From Onchocerca lupi (taxonomy: Eukaryota > Nematoda > Chromadorea > Rhabditida > Onchocercidae): a stretch of 64,000 nucleotides of DNA. Made by a program: the position numbers and the translations under genes. Shown here piece by piece: positions 1 to 10,928 of this stretch. The stretch spans positions 32,440 to 96,439 of the forward strand of contig JAOVVO010000279.1 in the NCBI GenBank assembly GCA_028564675.1, in the 5' to 3' direction. The notes beneath the pieces were generated by a model. It was not told the DNA's origin. It saw only the letters and a program-made list of their open reading frames with translations, and did no database searches. Numbering within the stretch: position 1 is the stretch's first letter; the number at the start of each line of letters is the position of its first letter.

Positions 1-1864
1 AGAGGGGGATTTCGTTTTGGTACTTGGATTGCTGGCGTTGTAATTTGTTCCGCTTCTTCTTCATTACGCTTTTTCGATAAAGGTGACAAATTCGGTGCAA
101 CGAGTAAACATGCTGAAAACATCAGCACTGCAAGGCAGGTACCAGCATGCATCTTTCGTTTCGATCCATTAGCAACCATGCTTTGTAATTTTCGAAGCTG
201 CGACAAATACGTTGAATTTAATGTTTTCAGATGTTCCACCTGTAAACTAGTTGTTATCCTAATGAATGAAGCATTAATATGGAGTATAAGAATAACATGC
301 GAAGAAAAGAGAGGTAAAGTTATTATTTTTCGTGTTCCTCAATAAGGTGAAATTTTTTCGTTCCTCAGTAATGCGAAATCTTCTCGGTAAAATTCGCAAA
401 AGTTTTGATATGAAACCCTCGTTTTCCCAGTTGAAGACTTTTAACAATGATCATAAATGATGAAAAATTGAAGAATAGAGCAAAGAGATATTGCCTGTTT
501 CTTCAATTCCTCGTTCTCCTGCGTACAATTCTCTACACGGTCCTCCAATGCTTCAATGTAGTCCTGAAAACTTTTGTAATGTAGTCAAAGTAAGAAAAAT
601 ATGAAGGAAGTAGAAATTTCGACAATGAATTACTTGTTTTTTCTTGCGACTTGTTTGAGCTGAATGTTTGTTTCGGATTTTTCGGCGTATACGCTTTAAT
701 TCTCTTTCTTCTGCTTTTGTTAAAGGGTAATATTCTGGCAATCGAATTCCTTCTTTTTTGCACAATTTCTTTTCCTCGTCAGTCAATACAAGTGGAGGGT
801 ATTTTCGTTTTTCTAAAAATATTTTTAAAAGAGCACATCAAGATATACTTGAAAGAATGATAACATATAGGTTAAGATAAAAATAAAAGGAATAAAGTAT
901 GTAAATATATATTTCAATATGACATTATATAAAATGAGAGAATACCAGAAAAAAAATACCTCCCAGACCAATTCGAGTAATTGATAGTTTTGTTTTTTTT
1001 TTAATTTCAGTTGCATTGAATCGATTCGCTTTATGCACTGGAACGATCGAAGGAGGAGAACAAACTGTTTTTAAAGCATGTTCTAAATAAATATTTGAAT
1101 ATTGTCAATTATTAAAATAACCAGCTGATGATTGAATTATAAGAAATATACCTGTTTTAATCTCCTTTTGTGGCAGTGGTAAAAAGTTTTGTTCACAATT
1201 CCAATCTTCAAGAATTTCTCTGCTTGCTTCCTAAATATCGAAATGAAACAAAGGAAACATTTTTGCAAATTTCTGTGCAACTTTGGGGTACTAAAAAAAT
1301 GAAAGTAAAAAATTAAAATCGAAGTCAGTGAATTAAATGCAAAAGTACTTGAAGTACGTCAAATTGTTCCTCTGTATTCTGCAGAAATGAAACTTCGGAG
1401 CTGCTTCTCTCATATATCGAGGATACGGTCGATTCTGCTAAAAATGAATTATAGTGAGGGTCATTATTCAAAATTCACTTCATAATTCAGTAAGTTAATA
1501 GCACCTGCAGACTTACATAAAAACGATTTGACGGTGACAAACTAGAAATGATCCCGTAATAAAAATTGATCCATTTGTTCCATGAAAACCTACTTCGTAC
1601 TGAAGCATAGGAATGTTCTTCTCCAACAATATTCTCTTGTGTATCCAATTGCGAACACAAATTATCCAGCAAACAATCCGGACTATCCAAATACGGCATT
1701 GTAGATGACCCGTTCGATTCCGGATTATTTTCGACAAGACTAAGATCATCATCCAACACAAATGGATTGTAAACATCTGCGGAATTGCCACCGGATAACA
1801 TCAGATCTGTGTGTGGATCTGTTAATATCATATCCAAATCGAGATCGAATAATACATCCGCCAT
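1..1864 (-). CDS. CREB3/OASIS-family membrane-bound bZIP transcription factor (crh-2-like), C-terminus cut by window edge
   Basis: Exons read on the minus strand: 1864-1594, 1437-1349, 1230-1152, 1082-960, 812-634, 563-495, 239-<1 (at least 349 residues). The N-terminus is acidic (MADVLFDLDLDMILTDP), as in activation domains. The exon 812-634 encodes the family lead-in LTDEEKKLCKKEG followed by the basic region RRKIRNKHSAQTSRKKKQ; the next two exons carry the leucine zipper. About 35 residues after the zipper comes a hydrophobic segment (TCLAVLMFSACLLVAPNL), the position of the ER membrane span in CREB3/OASIS factors, which are released by regulated intramembrane proteolysis. The lumenal part lies outside the window. 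The zipper exon joins the next through a GC-AG intron. The ATG lies 5 bases behind TTTTTTAG, a likely trans-splice acceptor. Family assignment is firm; which CREB3 paralogue is inference. Confidence 0.88.
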
Positions 1865-2172
1865 TCTACCTAAAAAAGATTAAGAATACCTCACATTTCT
1901 CCAACTCCCAAACCTTCAAATATTTTCGAAAACTAAATAATTCAAAAGTTGAGAGCGCATAAAAGTATCACGTATGAAACCAAATGATATCACCTTTTCC
2001 AGAATGCAACACAGATTTTACTGAATAGATGAAAATTTCTTGCTAAATGAAAGAAAAATAAGTTAATGTACACAAATGCAGCTAACAGCATATAAAGGAT
2101 ATTGACAATGAATGAATTAACATAAATATAGAATATACGGTCGACAACAGTAGCAGCAAAATTAAATAGTTG

Positions 2173-2672
2173 ATCTCTGATCAGCATTATTTATAAAGTA
2201 AATAACTTCAAACAACAATAATGAAAATATAAATGTAAATGAAATGGCATAAAAATAATGGAACTTTTCGTAAATCAACTAATAAGTAATAACAATACTA
2301 AAATAGTTAAAATAAAATTATTTAAAAAATGATTTCGAAATTGCTATCCTCCATTTTCTTCCCCAAGGAACTGAATAAAAAAACTTAGTTACAATATACT
2401 TATCAACCAACATATGCATACAACTAGCTCGGAATATAGTTATTATGATGAAAGAATAAAAAATCAAGTCATAGTGATGTGATAAATCAAAATTAGAACA
2501 TAAGCAAATTATACAACACAGTTTTTTTTTAAAAATGGTTTCTGATCAGCACTGTTTATAAATTAAATAACTCCAAACAACAATAATGAAAAATATAAAT
2601 GTAAATGTAAAGGCATAAAAATAATGAACAAATTAAGAACAATGGTCTGGTACGAACTTCTCGTAAATCAAA
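2173..2672. repeat. Diverged direct repeat, two copies (about 2173-2279 and 2540-2672)
   Basis: Both copies share tCTGATCAGCA...TTTATAAA..AAATAAC and then ACAACAATAATGAAAA plus GGCATAAAAATAATG, ending in CTTTTCGTAAATCAA / CTTCTCGTAAATCAA. The second copy carries about 25 extra bases before its end. No coding potential; a local duplication or remnant of a small mobile element. Confidence 0.6.
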
Positions 2673-3219
2673 TGATAATTTGATGATTTGGACATATAAG
2701 ATTTAGTGAGGTATGCGAATACACGATTTAAGTTCTATAGTGTCATGCTCAGATTAAATAATTTATATAAACCATATTATATATTGCCAAGGTAAACCTG
2801 ATGAAATCATGAAAAATAAGACTTTAAGCGAAGTACTGAGCAGTTATATAGCAAAATGATTCGGAATATTCCGCACTTCTTTTTTTTTTTTTTGACCAAA
2901 AATATTTCAAATGATAATATTTTTACTATTTCTTCCTTTGCTAAACTTAACTTTATTTCATCCAATATATTGCCTATTACTGCAACACAGCGACGTGTAT
3001 ACTGAGTTAACAAAAGATATTTATTTATTCATTAACTAAACTTACTGACTTTTTTAAGTAAATTTATTTGCATTTTCAAAATTTGATAAGTCAGATATTT
3101 TAAAGTCTAAATTAATCAGTGAAGGCAAGAATAATATTGTCTACAAAAAGGAGTCATACAGAAAATGAAAAAGACAATTTTAATAAAAGAAAAAATCGAA
3201 TTAAAAGGAAGCTAAGACG

Positions 3220-3285
3220 GCCTAAACAGGAATCAAACCAGGGACACAAGGATTTTGGTTCTACCAACTGAGTTATCACGTCAGC
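3220..3285 (-). pseudogene. tRNA-like relic (tRNA pseudogene or tRNA-derived repeat)
   Basis: On the minus strand TAACTCAGTTGGTAGA matches the D-arm/A-box and GGTTTGATTCC matches the T-arm/B-box (consensus GGTTCGATTCC with one change). Only about 18 bases separate the two, too few for an intact anticodon arm and variable loop, and the acceptor ends do not pair. So a decayed or rearranged tRNA rather than a working gene. Confidence 0.5.
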
Positions 3286-3565
3286 AAATCAATTTATAGA
3301 TAATGACAGGAAAAATAGGGGAATTCGGAACGTTTTATTGAAAAGACCCAAAACCTAACAAATTCTCCATTATTTATCACGTTTACGAAGTAATATTTGA
3401 TTGATTTTTCAAGAATATTGTCTTCCATCGCAAAATTCAAGAAAAAAAAAAAATCAACCATGACAAATCAAAAGTTGTCTAGAAAGTGATAGCAATAGTT
3501 TAAAGCTCTGCAGGCATGAAGTGAAAGAACGAAACAATGACTGTTAAATCGGATCCATCAGTAGA

Positions 3566-6500
3566 TTAATTTTGTGACGGTGGTACATAACTCGGTTGCG
3601 AACTCACAAAATAATCGTCGAAAAAGTGGAAAAGATAATCGAAAGTTGGTCTTCGATCAGGTATCTAAAATTACGATTCTTAACTTGTCAGATACAAAAA
3701 ATAAACATCAAAAGAAAAGTAGTCTTAAATATGAATTGCAAAACCTAAAATGACATTTTTTAGAAAAGACAATAAAAATATTCAATAAACAATGAAGTAG
3801 GAACCTTATCCCAACATTTTAACATAACTTCAGTATATATTTGTTCAGGGCATCCACGAGGCAATGGCATACGATAACCTAACTCTACTTGTTCGATTAC
3901 TTCACGATTATGCATTCCTGAAAAATATTCGGATAAATACATATTTATTAATCTGATTCAAATTGTATATTATCATTTAAAAAATTTAGAAAATATCACT
4001 CCTAACTGATTAAATGAATAAGAATAACCCTTAAACATAATATCTATAAGAAATCTTTTATATAAATTAACAGGCAATAGGAAATGTTAAAATATTTAGA
4101 AGACTTCATAGTTTTAAAAATACCTGGATAAGGTACTTGACCCTTCGTAATAATCTCGTATAACAGAATTCCGTAAGACCAAACATCGGATTTCACGGTA
4201 AAATTGCCGCATGTTGCCGCCTCTGGTGCAGTCCATTTTATTGGGAACTTCGCTCCTGTTCTTGCTTCATAAATATCTTCTTCCATTAGCTTTCGTGCTA
4301 GCCCAAAATCAGCAACCTAGAAAGTAAACAGCGCATAATAATGCACAGCATTACTGTTATCTAGCCAAGTATATGTAGAAAGCAGAAAACAGAATGAAAC
4401 TCGCATACTTTAACAACAGGAACTCCAGAAATTTTGTCACCAACTAATACATTTCTTGCAGCAAGATCTCGATGCACTAATTTCCGCTCTTCTAAGTACA
4501 TCATACCATTTGCTATCTTAAAAGACAGTATAATTAAGTTAGTCGCTTTTAGCAGAACTAACAAGAAATGATACCAACTAAGGAGAAAATAACTTCAGCT
4601 AATGAAAAGCCGCAACGAATAATGAAACATGGGAAGATTCCAACGCAATTATTATGAAAACTATTTCATTAAATCCAACCTGTGCACACATGTCCACAAG
4701 TGCTTGTAAAGCAAGACTGCTGCCCTCACTGCGCAAATAATGAAGCAGTGCTCCATTAACCATATATTCAGTTATAATGTAAAACGGTTCTTCTTTGGTG
4801 CAAACAGCGTATAATTTAACAAGATTAGGATGGTCGCATTGCTTCATGATTTGAGCCTCGCTGAAATTGATAAAATTTTTTTCTTAAATGTACGGCATTT
4901 CAACAAAAAATAACTCATAAATCTTAACCTAACGCTGGTTGCTTGATAAAAATTATTTATAAGTGTAAATCAGATTGAAGTTTTACTTATTCATTTCAGA
5001 TTCTTTGATGAATTCATAGGATCTAATCGACAGAATGGAATTAAGATCATTCGTCGATTCAAACGAATGCTTCTCTTCTAAATTTAATTAATGCTCACTA
5101 AGCATTTTACAAATATGCATAATTACCCCAGAAATGCTTCTGGTGACATTGTTCCAGGTTTCATTGTTTTGATAGCCACTTCTACCATACCTCGCCATTT
5201 ACCGTACCATACATCACCGAAATTTCCATCTCCTAATTTTCGCTTTAGCTGAAGTTGATTTCGTGGAATCTCCCAATTCTGAAACATAATTATAAACGAA
5301 TAAATGTTGCTTTTTCTCATTTAACATCAAGAAAAAGTAAAAATACGCTCAATAATCTCTAATAAGATTAAAAAGCAGAAAAGTTTCTTATAACAAGTCG
5401 AAAAAAAACATCAACCTGCTGTGTATCATGAGAAAGATCAGGACGAGTGGGAGCAATGCGTGGTGCTGGAAAAGATAGCTGACAGCAAAGACCATCAGCT
5501 ACTTCTGCAACGAAAAAAAAATTCGCTCAAAGAAAGAAAGAGAGCGTTAAAGCATTAGAAAGAATATTTAAGATATCAAGCATTATGATTAATACCACCA
5601 CAATTATATGAGAAAATATATTAATCAAATTAATTTGCCTGAATAATAACTGACAAGATCCCTGAGAGTTGCAAAAGTCCTCCTAGTTGTGATAAAGAAA
5701 CCTGCATCGCCATCCAACCTGAATGAAATAGAGAAACTAACACAGCTATATAAATCGTCTTCGTATTAATCCATTTCAAATTATAATTATTTACAACTAT
5801 TTATAATTTACCAAGATTTATGCTTACATTTTACTGAATATAAGAAAAGGGAAATACATGAGACAATTCATGAAAAGAGCTTCTAAAATTGCAATAAATT
5901 ATAATAGTTATTATGCTAACAATAATATTCTAATAGATATGTAATCTAAGCAAGAATACGAACCGTTTGATTTTGTAATGTTTCACAGTACCTCCACGCT
6001 GATCGTCTGAATCCCTAATCGTAAGAGCATATTCCCGAGTATCTGCTTCTCGTTCACGTATAAGAAAAGTTCCTTTCGGAAGATTACTTGCTAGAACTAA
6101 TCTTTCTGCTCGATTGCGTGCAATTCGGCCGGCGAACCATCTGAAAGTAAGACGTTGAAATTCATCTATTTTATATGAAAGTTATGGATATGAGGAACAG
6201 TTTGAAAGTAAACCATATTTACATTTCAAAATATAACAATGAAAAATTTCGAAAATTTTGAAATTTGCGAGTGGGAATCACCGAAATTAAGTGTTGTCGC
6301 ACTGAAAAGGAGGTTAAAATAATTCATAATCAATGAGTCATATAAAGATCAGAAACCGAACAGTAAGAACTTACTCCTCACTCTCTATTGTTTGTTGTCT
6401 TGCGACAAAATTTCGAGGAACATATCCAGTACCTCCTTTCGAATGTCTTACGTACCACCAATCTGAGTTGCTGAAATTATGACTTGAGTAAGAGGATTAT

Positions 6501-6967
6501 TTTTATAACACTTTATGGGAATGAAATCAATACAGCCTGGTAATGAGCTAAAGAAAAGAGACCTCTGATCTAACAAATACATGACATCCCCTTTCCTGAA
6601 ACTGAGATCACCATCTGCTCGTGACTCATAAGCGTACAAAGCAACCAAAATCTCTTTGGTGGGATTTGGATCTGAAAATTAGAATAATTGAAAAACTCGA
6701 GAAAAAGTTTGTTTTTTCCATCAATCATTTCCAAACAATTACTTTTTAAACTTTATTTGATTCTTAAAACTCAAAATTAGTTTATGGCTGAAAACCTTGT
6801 AGGTTACGATTTTCTTGTCTTCGAGGAGTCAATGCTTCGCTACAGTTTGCTTCTTTCAGTGGTTCGATGCTTCCATGATCAGCAGAGAATTTTGGAGAAT
6901 TACGTTCATTAAGAATACCCGATGAAGGCGATGACTGGCGCGGTGATCCAGAGAAGCAATTACCCAT
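3566..6967 (-). CDS. src-1: Src-family non-receptor tyrosine kinase (closest to nematode SRC-1)
   Basis: Exons: 6967-6796, 6671-6563, 6470-6375, 6140-5964, 5718-5639, 5504-5416, 5278-5127, 4860-4680, 4516-4409, 4316-4124, 3917-3805, 3664-3566; 522 residues, normal for Src kinases. Starts MGNCFSGS, with Gly2 as an N-myristoylation site and Cys4 for possible palmitoylation. SH3 about 63-122 (ALYAYES, DWW, VPRNFV), SH2 about 126-220 (WFAGR, FLIRERE, DGLC), kinase about 250-505: glycine loop GDGNFGDV, Lys278 (VAIK), HRDLAARN with Asp369, DFG, activation-loop Tyr404, KWTAPEAA. The tail ends SSQPSYVPPSQN; Tyr516 aligns with the inhibitory tail tyrosine (chicken Src Tyr527), so CSK-type regulation is likely. 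The SH2 motif reads RERE instead of the usual RESE. The exon 5718-5639 uses a GC donor. The symbol is from remembered resemblance to C. elegans SRC-1 (EEDIYEARTGAKF, tail) and is less sure than the family. Confidence 0.93.
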
Positions 6968-8448
6968 ATTTCTGCAATGAGAACATTATGATAAATTTCA
7001 AAGATGATTGACGGAAGTCATAATAAAATTTGACATATATGTTTGTATGTAGCGAACGGAAAGACAAAGGTCTGCTGCTAAATACTTCATATTCATTACT
7101 GTTAGATTTTAACCACTGAAACATTCGAAGCAAATGCTTCTTTTGCGATAGTATCTGCTTTCAATATTCTATCCTAACAAAATATCACTTCACTTGAACA
7201 ACTTTTCGACAAATTCTCTAAAACTTTAAATCGATTTGACAAAACTACAGGAAAAATTTGGCCATAGAGAAACGAACTTTATACAGTCTTTATTATCTTT
7301 ACTAAAATAAGGCAGAAGTATTTTCTGCCTCAATCTTATTAACAAAAAATAGCTTTTGTTGGAAAAATCCGAAAGATAATTATTGTAAACAGGGACTGTT
7401 AAAGATCAAGAACTACGGAGACAGTTTCAAGGGACAAGTCGATAAACATGTTTACTGCCAAACGCCAAAAACTATTAACAAGTAAACAAAATGAGGCCGA
7501 CCAATCATGAGGCGACAAAAGGGAGATCAAGAAAGGATTTAAAGGTTTCGGATTTTGGATCGAAATTCAAGTTCCAATTCAAATCTGCTTCGAAATTTTT
7601 TCACTGACACAACACGATTTATAACGACGTAGATTGACGCAGCAATAGCAACAAATCGACAGTCAAAGAATTTTGTTCTTCTTTAGAACTGACAAGGAAA
7701 AGAATAATCCAGCGATCAATTCGACTGGATCTTCTCAAATAGTTGCTGATAAGAAAAATCACTCTTCCGTCTATCAATAAAACTTTCTACTCAAGAATTT
7801 TCTCTGTCAAATCAAAAATAAAGCAAAAAACTTTCCCGACACCTTTTGCAGCATGTAAAATATGTGCCACAAATAAATATACAAATGTAGGACAGGACAG
7901 ATGATTCGTATCTGTATCTGAACCGGCTTCATAATATAATTAACAAATTAATATTTTTATTCAGAAAGTAATCAGGAATGGATTGAATAAATTCATAAAT
8001 ATACTGATTAACAGAAGGTCTAGAAAAATATATCAATTGTTACATCGCATCCTGCGATTATTAAAGGAAACAGTCATAACATAAAATAAAAACCAATTAA
8101 GCAGAAATACCACTATTCTTCCGTTATGCATCATTAATAATTCTAAACAGGGGAATCTTTTAAAAATAATTCTTCAAATTCACCGATACACTGGATAACA
8201 TGATTTAATTGTAGCTAAAACTCACAAATGATGTAATGATTTTAATATAATACGTACATGATCAATGATTTTTTATATATAATACGCATTATAGAATCCA
8301 TAATACATTCATACTGACAGAAAAGAAATCCCTAAAGCTCTTAATTCAAATAATTCAAATACAGAAAATTTCTGTATTTGAAATATCAGGAGAAGAAGAA
8401 GTGATAAAAGAGAGACATTAAGTACATAGATAGATCTTTTTAGAGTCA
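6968..8448. other. Intergenic upstream of the Src gene
   Basis: No exon recognised. Includes the Src 5' flank and, close to the 3' end of the LysM gene, a perfect palindrome at 8354-8382. Otherwise unremarkable A/T-rich DNA. Confidence 0.55.
8354..8382. repeat. Perfect 14-bp inverted repeat with one-base centre
   Basis: TTCAAATACAGAAA, a single A, then TTTCTGTATTTGAA. It lies 67 bases beyond the stop codon of the LysM gene, so it may sit in its 3' UTR as a tight stem. Confidence 0.85.
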
Positions 8449-9073
8449 TTAACTTTTCATAAAACTTTTCTTAGCAATATGAGATCTCTCTTGTTCTTCT
8501 TCCACAAATGTCAGTATTAACGGTACAAAAATGAATATGAAAATGATGAACACCACAACGAACCAAAGTCCCTGAAACAAATCTTAATAGACTGTACATA
8601 ATGTGCATCACAAAGAGATCCCATTTTAAAAAATCAAAAAAGTAGATCAGTAGCATTGATGAAAAGAGTGGTAAGTTCGAAAGTAAACATATGTGAAATA
8701 ATTTGCAAAATTTCTATCGTAGAAGATATGAATCGATCAGTATATATTAGCAAAAAAACAGCTTTAACCAAGCAATTATTAGAATTCAATTGCCAGAAAA
8801 TCCATTCATGCAAAACGTAAAAAATGACCAGAGTTACCTTGAAAGTAGCGTCAGGAGATCTTGCATCTACGAAATGAACAGTATCACCCACATTTTCAGT
8901 TGATAAATTATCCCGTACCTGAGCAATATAAGCATCTGTCTTTTCAAATAACTCTTCGACACTTTTATCAGATAAATCACTGTTACTTAAAAGAGGCCTG
9001 CAAAATATCTAAATCTGGTAAAAATAATGAAACGACTTAATAAAAAAGAAAAGGAAATAGTTACCAGTTAATC

Positions 9074-9119
<46 letters not shown>

Positions 9120-9854
9120 ATATATATATATGTCTTCTTAATGTGGATTCCATTTTATAAGCACAAAATCTGCTTAGAAAAGCAATTATTAACCTATCAT
9201 CAGCCATCTTCTCTGCTGCTGATTCGCCAAAGTTATCGTTACCTAAAAAATTAGTTCCGTGTTCCAAATCTAATTCTTTTCGTAATTTACTCACTGGGAT
9301 TTTGATAAACGGCATAGCATAAATATCCTGTTCAGAAACAATGTTGTTGACCCTTTTCAAGTCGGACAGCTATAAATATTCTATATTAATACATAAATAA
9401 ACATATATATATATAATTTATTTGAGATAAATTAACTTAGTAACAGAACACAAATCAAGCCAGGAGTTTTATTAATATTCTATTGTTGAGTGAATTATCT
9501 CAGATCATCTGAATGGTCAGTAAAATAATCAAGTAAAATAAATTATTTATTAATATTAATGAATAGAAATGTATACCGAGACGGAATACTGCACGGCAAT
9601 TTTGTTCAAATTATCACCGGGCCTCAATTTCCTTTCGACAATGACCTATAATCAGAACAAGATGCTCATTATAGAACATAACTGAAAATCAATAAAAACG
9701 AAAAGATGTGAAAAGAAAGCTTGAAATTAACTTTATTGCTACTCATCGTTTTGTCCCATCGATTTCGATTTTCACCGTTATTTCTATTACCATTTCTCGA
9801 ACGTAATTCTATCGTTTCCGTACTACTTCCTTCAAGAGCACGAGGAGTAATCAT
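8449..9854 (-). CDS. LysM-domain single-pass membrane protein, LYSMD3/LYSMD4 type
   Basis: Exons: 9854-9732, 9645-9577, 9369-9194, 8997-8838, 8571-8449; 216 residues. The second exon encodes the core of a LysM domain (ERKLRPGDNLNKIAVQYSVS), followed by LSDLKRVNNIVSEQD and IKIPVSKL, the conserved continuation in animal LYSMD3/4. A membrane span (FVVVFIIFIFIFVPLILTF) is encoded by the last exon, followed by a short charged tail. Animal LYSMD3/4 are type II proteins of Golgi/plasma membrane; LysM modules bind N-acetylglucosamine polymers, so a link to chitin-like glycans is possible but not shown here. Start: the first in-frame ATG after the acceptor TTTTTAG at 9860; the ATG at the acceptor itself is out of frame. 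Intron 3 contains the (TA)n tract. Family call firm, function tentative. Confidence 0.88.
9074..9131. repeat. (TA)n microsatellite with a CA interruption
   Basis: About 58 bases of alternating T/A broken by two ACAT steps, inside intron 3 of the LysM gene. Confidence 0.95.
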
Positions 9855-10025
9855 TTCATCTAAAAACAATCAACAATAATAGGAAAACAGACAAACTTCT
9901 AAATGTGAACATTCATCTTTGCAAACGACATTAACAACTTCGAAGTTTTTAAATTTCAACTTTGAAACAAGCAATCTTCTCTTCTAACTGAACAATAACT
10001 TTGAAACAAAGAATCTCTTGACTTT

Positions 10026-10075
10026 TAATTGCCAGTTTGAGAATTTTTAATAATTGCCAGTTTGAGAATTTTTAA
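10026..10075. repeat. Perfect 25-bp tandem duplication
   Basis: Two identical back-to-back copies, each beginning TAATTGCCAG and ending TTTTTAA. Recent slippage or duplication in non-coding DNA. Confidence 0.95.
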
Positions 10076-10594
10076 CAGCTATCTTTGGACGCGGAAATTT
10101 ACTCCTTTTATACTTAATAAAAGGGGAAATGAACAGCTTATCAATTATTGTAAGAGATAAAACGCGTTTATTTGACCGTTCATTTACAACAAAACTTTTA
10201 CTACTTATTGGAATTTAGACTCATTTATTCAACCTATGCTTACTTTTTCGTTTTTTCAAGATCTAAAAGTATTATTCAGTGCTTTCATGATTCGATAAGG
10301 AGACTCATTCCCACACTAATACTCTGCAAGTTCGGACTGCGATAGGAAGAATTTTAACGAGTCTGAAATGTCACGATTGATTAAATCTTTCATTAGTAGC
10401 AATTCCCCGGAAAGTGAGGCAAAGGGTAGGTCATGCTTGAAGAGAAAGATCATGACATATCATCTGTACTCGTCCGAATTACTGATAAAAAAAGATAAAA
10501 GCATCACCGAGATGTCCTAATCCGTGACGTGTTCCTGGCAATGTACACTCATTAGAACGCGTCATGAAGGGGGCGGAATCGATTTGTTCAGTAT

Positions 10595-10609
10595 TAGTGT
10601 GTATGTGTG

Positions 10610-10642
<33 letters not shown>

Positions 10643-10650
10643 CTGTATGT
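10595..10650. repeat. (TG)n microsatellite
   Basis: Long TG run with a few TT/TC/TA interruptions. Open frames across it (Val/Cys or Thr/His repeats) are artefacts of the repeat. Confidence 0.95.
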
Positions 10651-10928
10651 GTTTTGAATGCCTTTTGAAAGATCGTTGGTACGATCAAGGCAATCCAGTG
10701 CTACACCTTGTTTACCTGTGATGGGTCGTCGGCGTAATTCAGACTGTTTACTTTTCACTAATCCGATCGCTGAAGCACTACTGATAGAGCAAAGAATTGA
10801 TTGGTCGATCTCGTTCTTGAACACCATTATCATTCCTCTTATCAGTCGCATCAAACGAGCTTGTTACTCTTGACTATTACTGATACTCATTTAATTTCAG
10901 GTTGACGATAGAATTTACCATCTTTAAC

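Larger units (their letters stand above)
1865..3565. other. Intergenic between the bZIP and Src-kinase genes
   Basis: No coding exon recognised. It holds a diverged direct repeat (about 2173-2279 and 2540-2672) and a tRNA-like relic (3220-3285), otherwise A/T-rich sequence with homopolymer runs. Confidence 0.6.
9855..10928. other. Divergent promoter region between LysM gene and IDH alpha
   Basis: The two genes start head to head 1,074 bases apart. The gap holds a perfect 25-bp tandem duplication (10026-10075) and a (TG)n tract (about 10595-10650). An acceptor TTTCAG at 10895-10900 marks the likely 5' end (trans-splice site) of the IDH messenger. Confidence 0.55.

Noticed and set aside
10524..10854. 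Overlapping ORFs on both strands
   Set aside because: Created by the TG/CA microsatellite (Val-Cys and Thr-His repeats).
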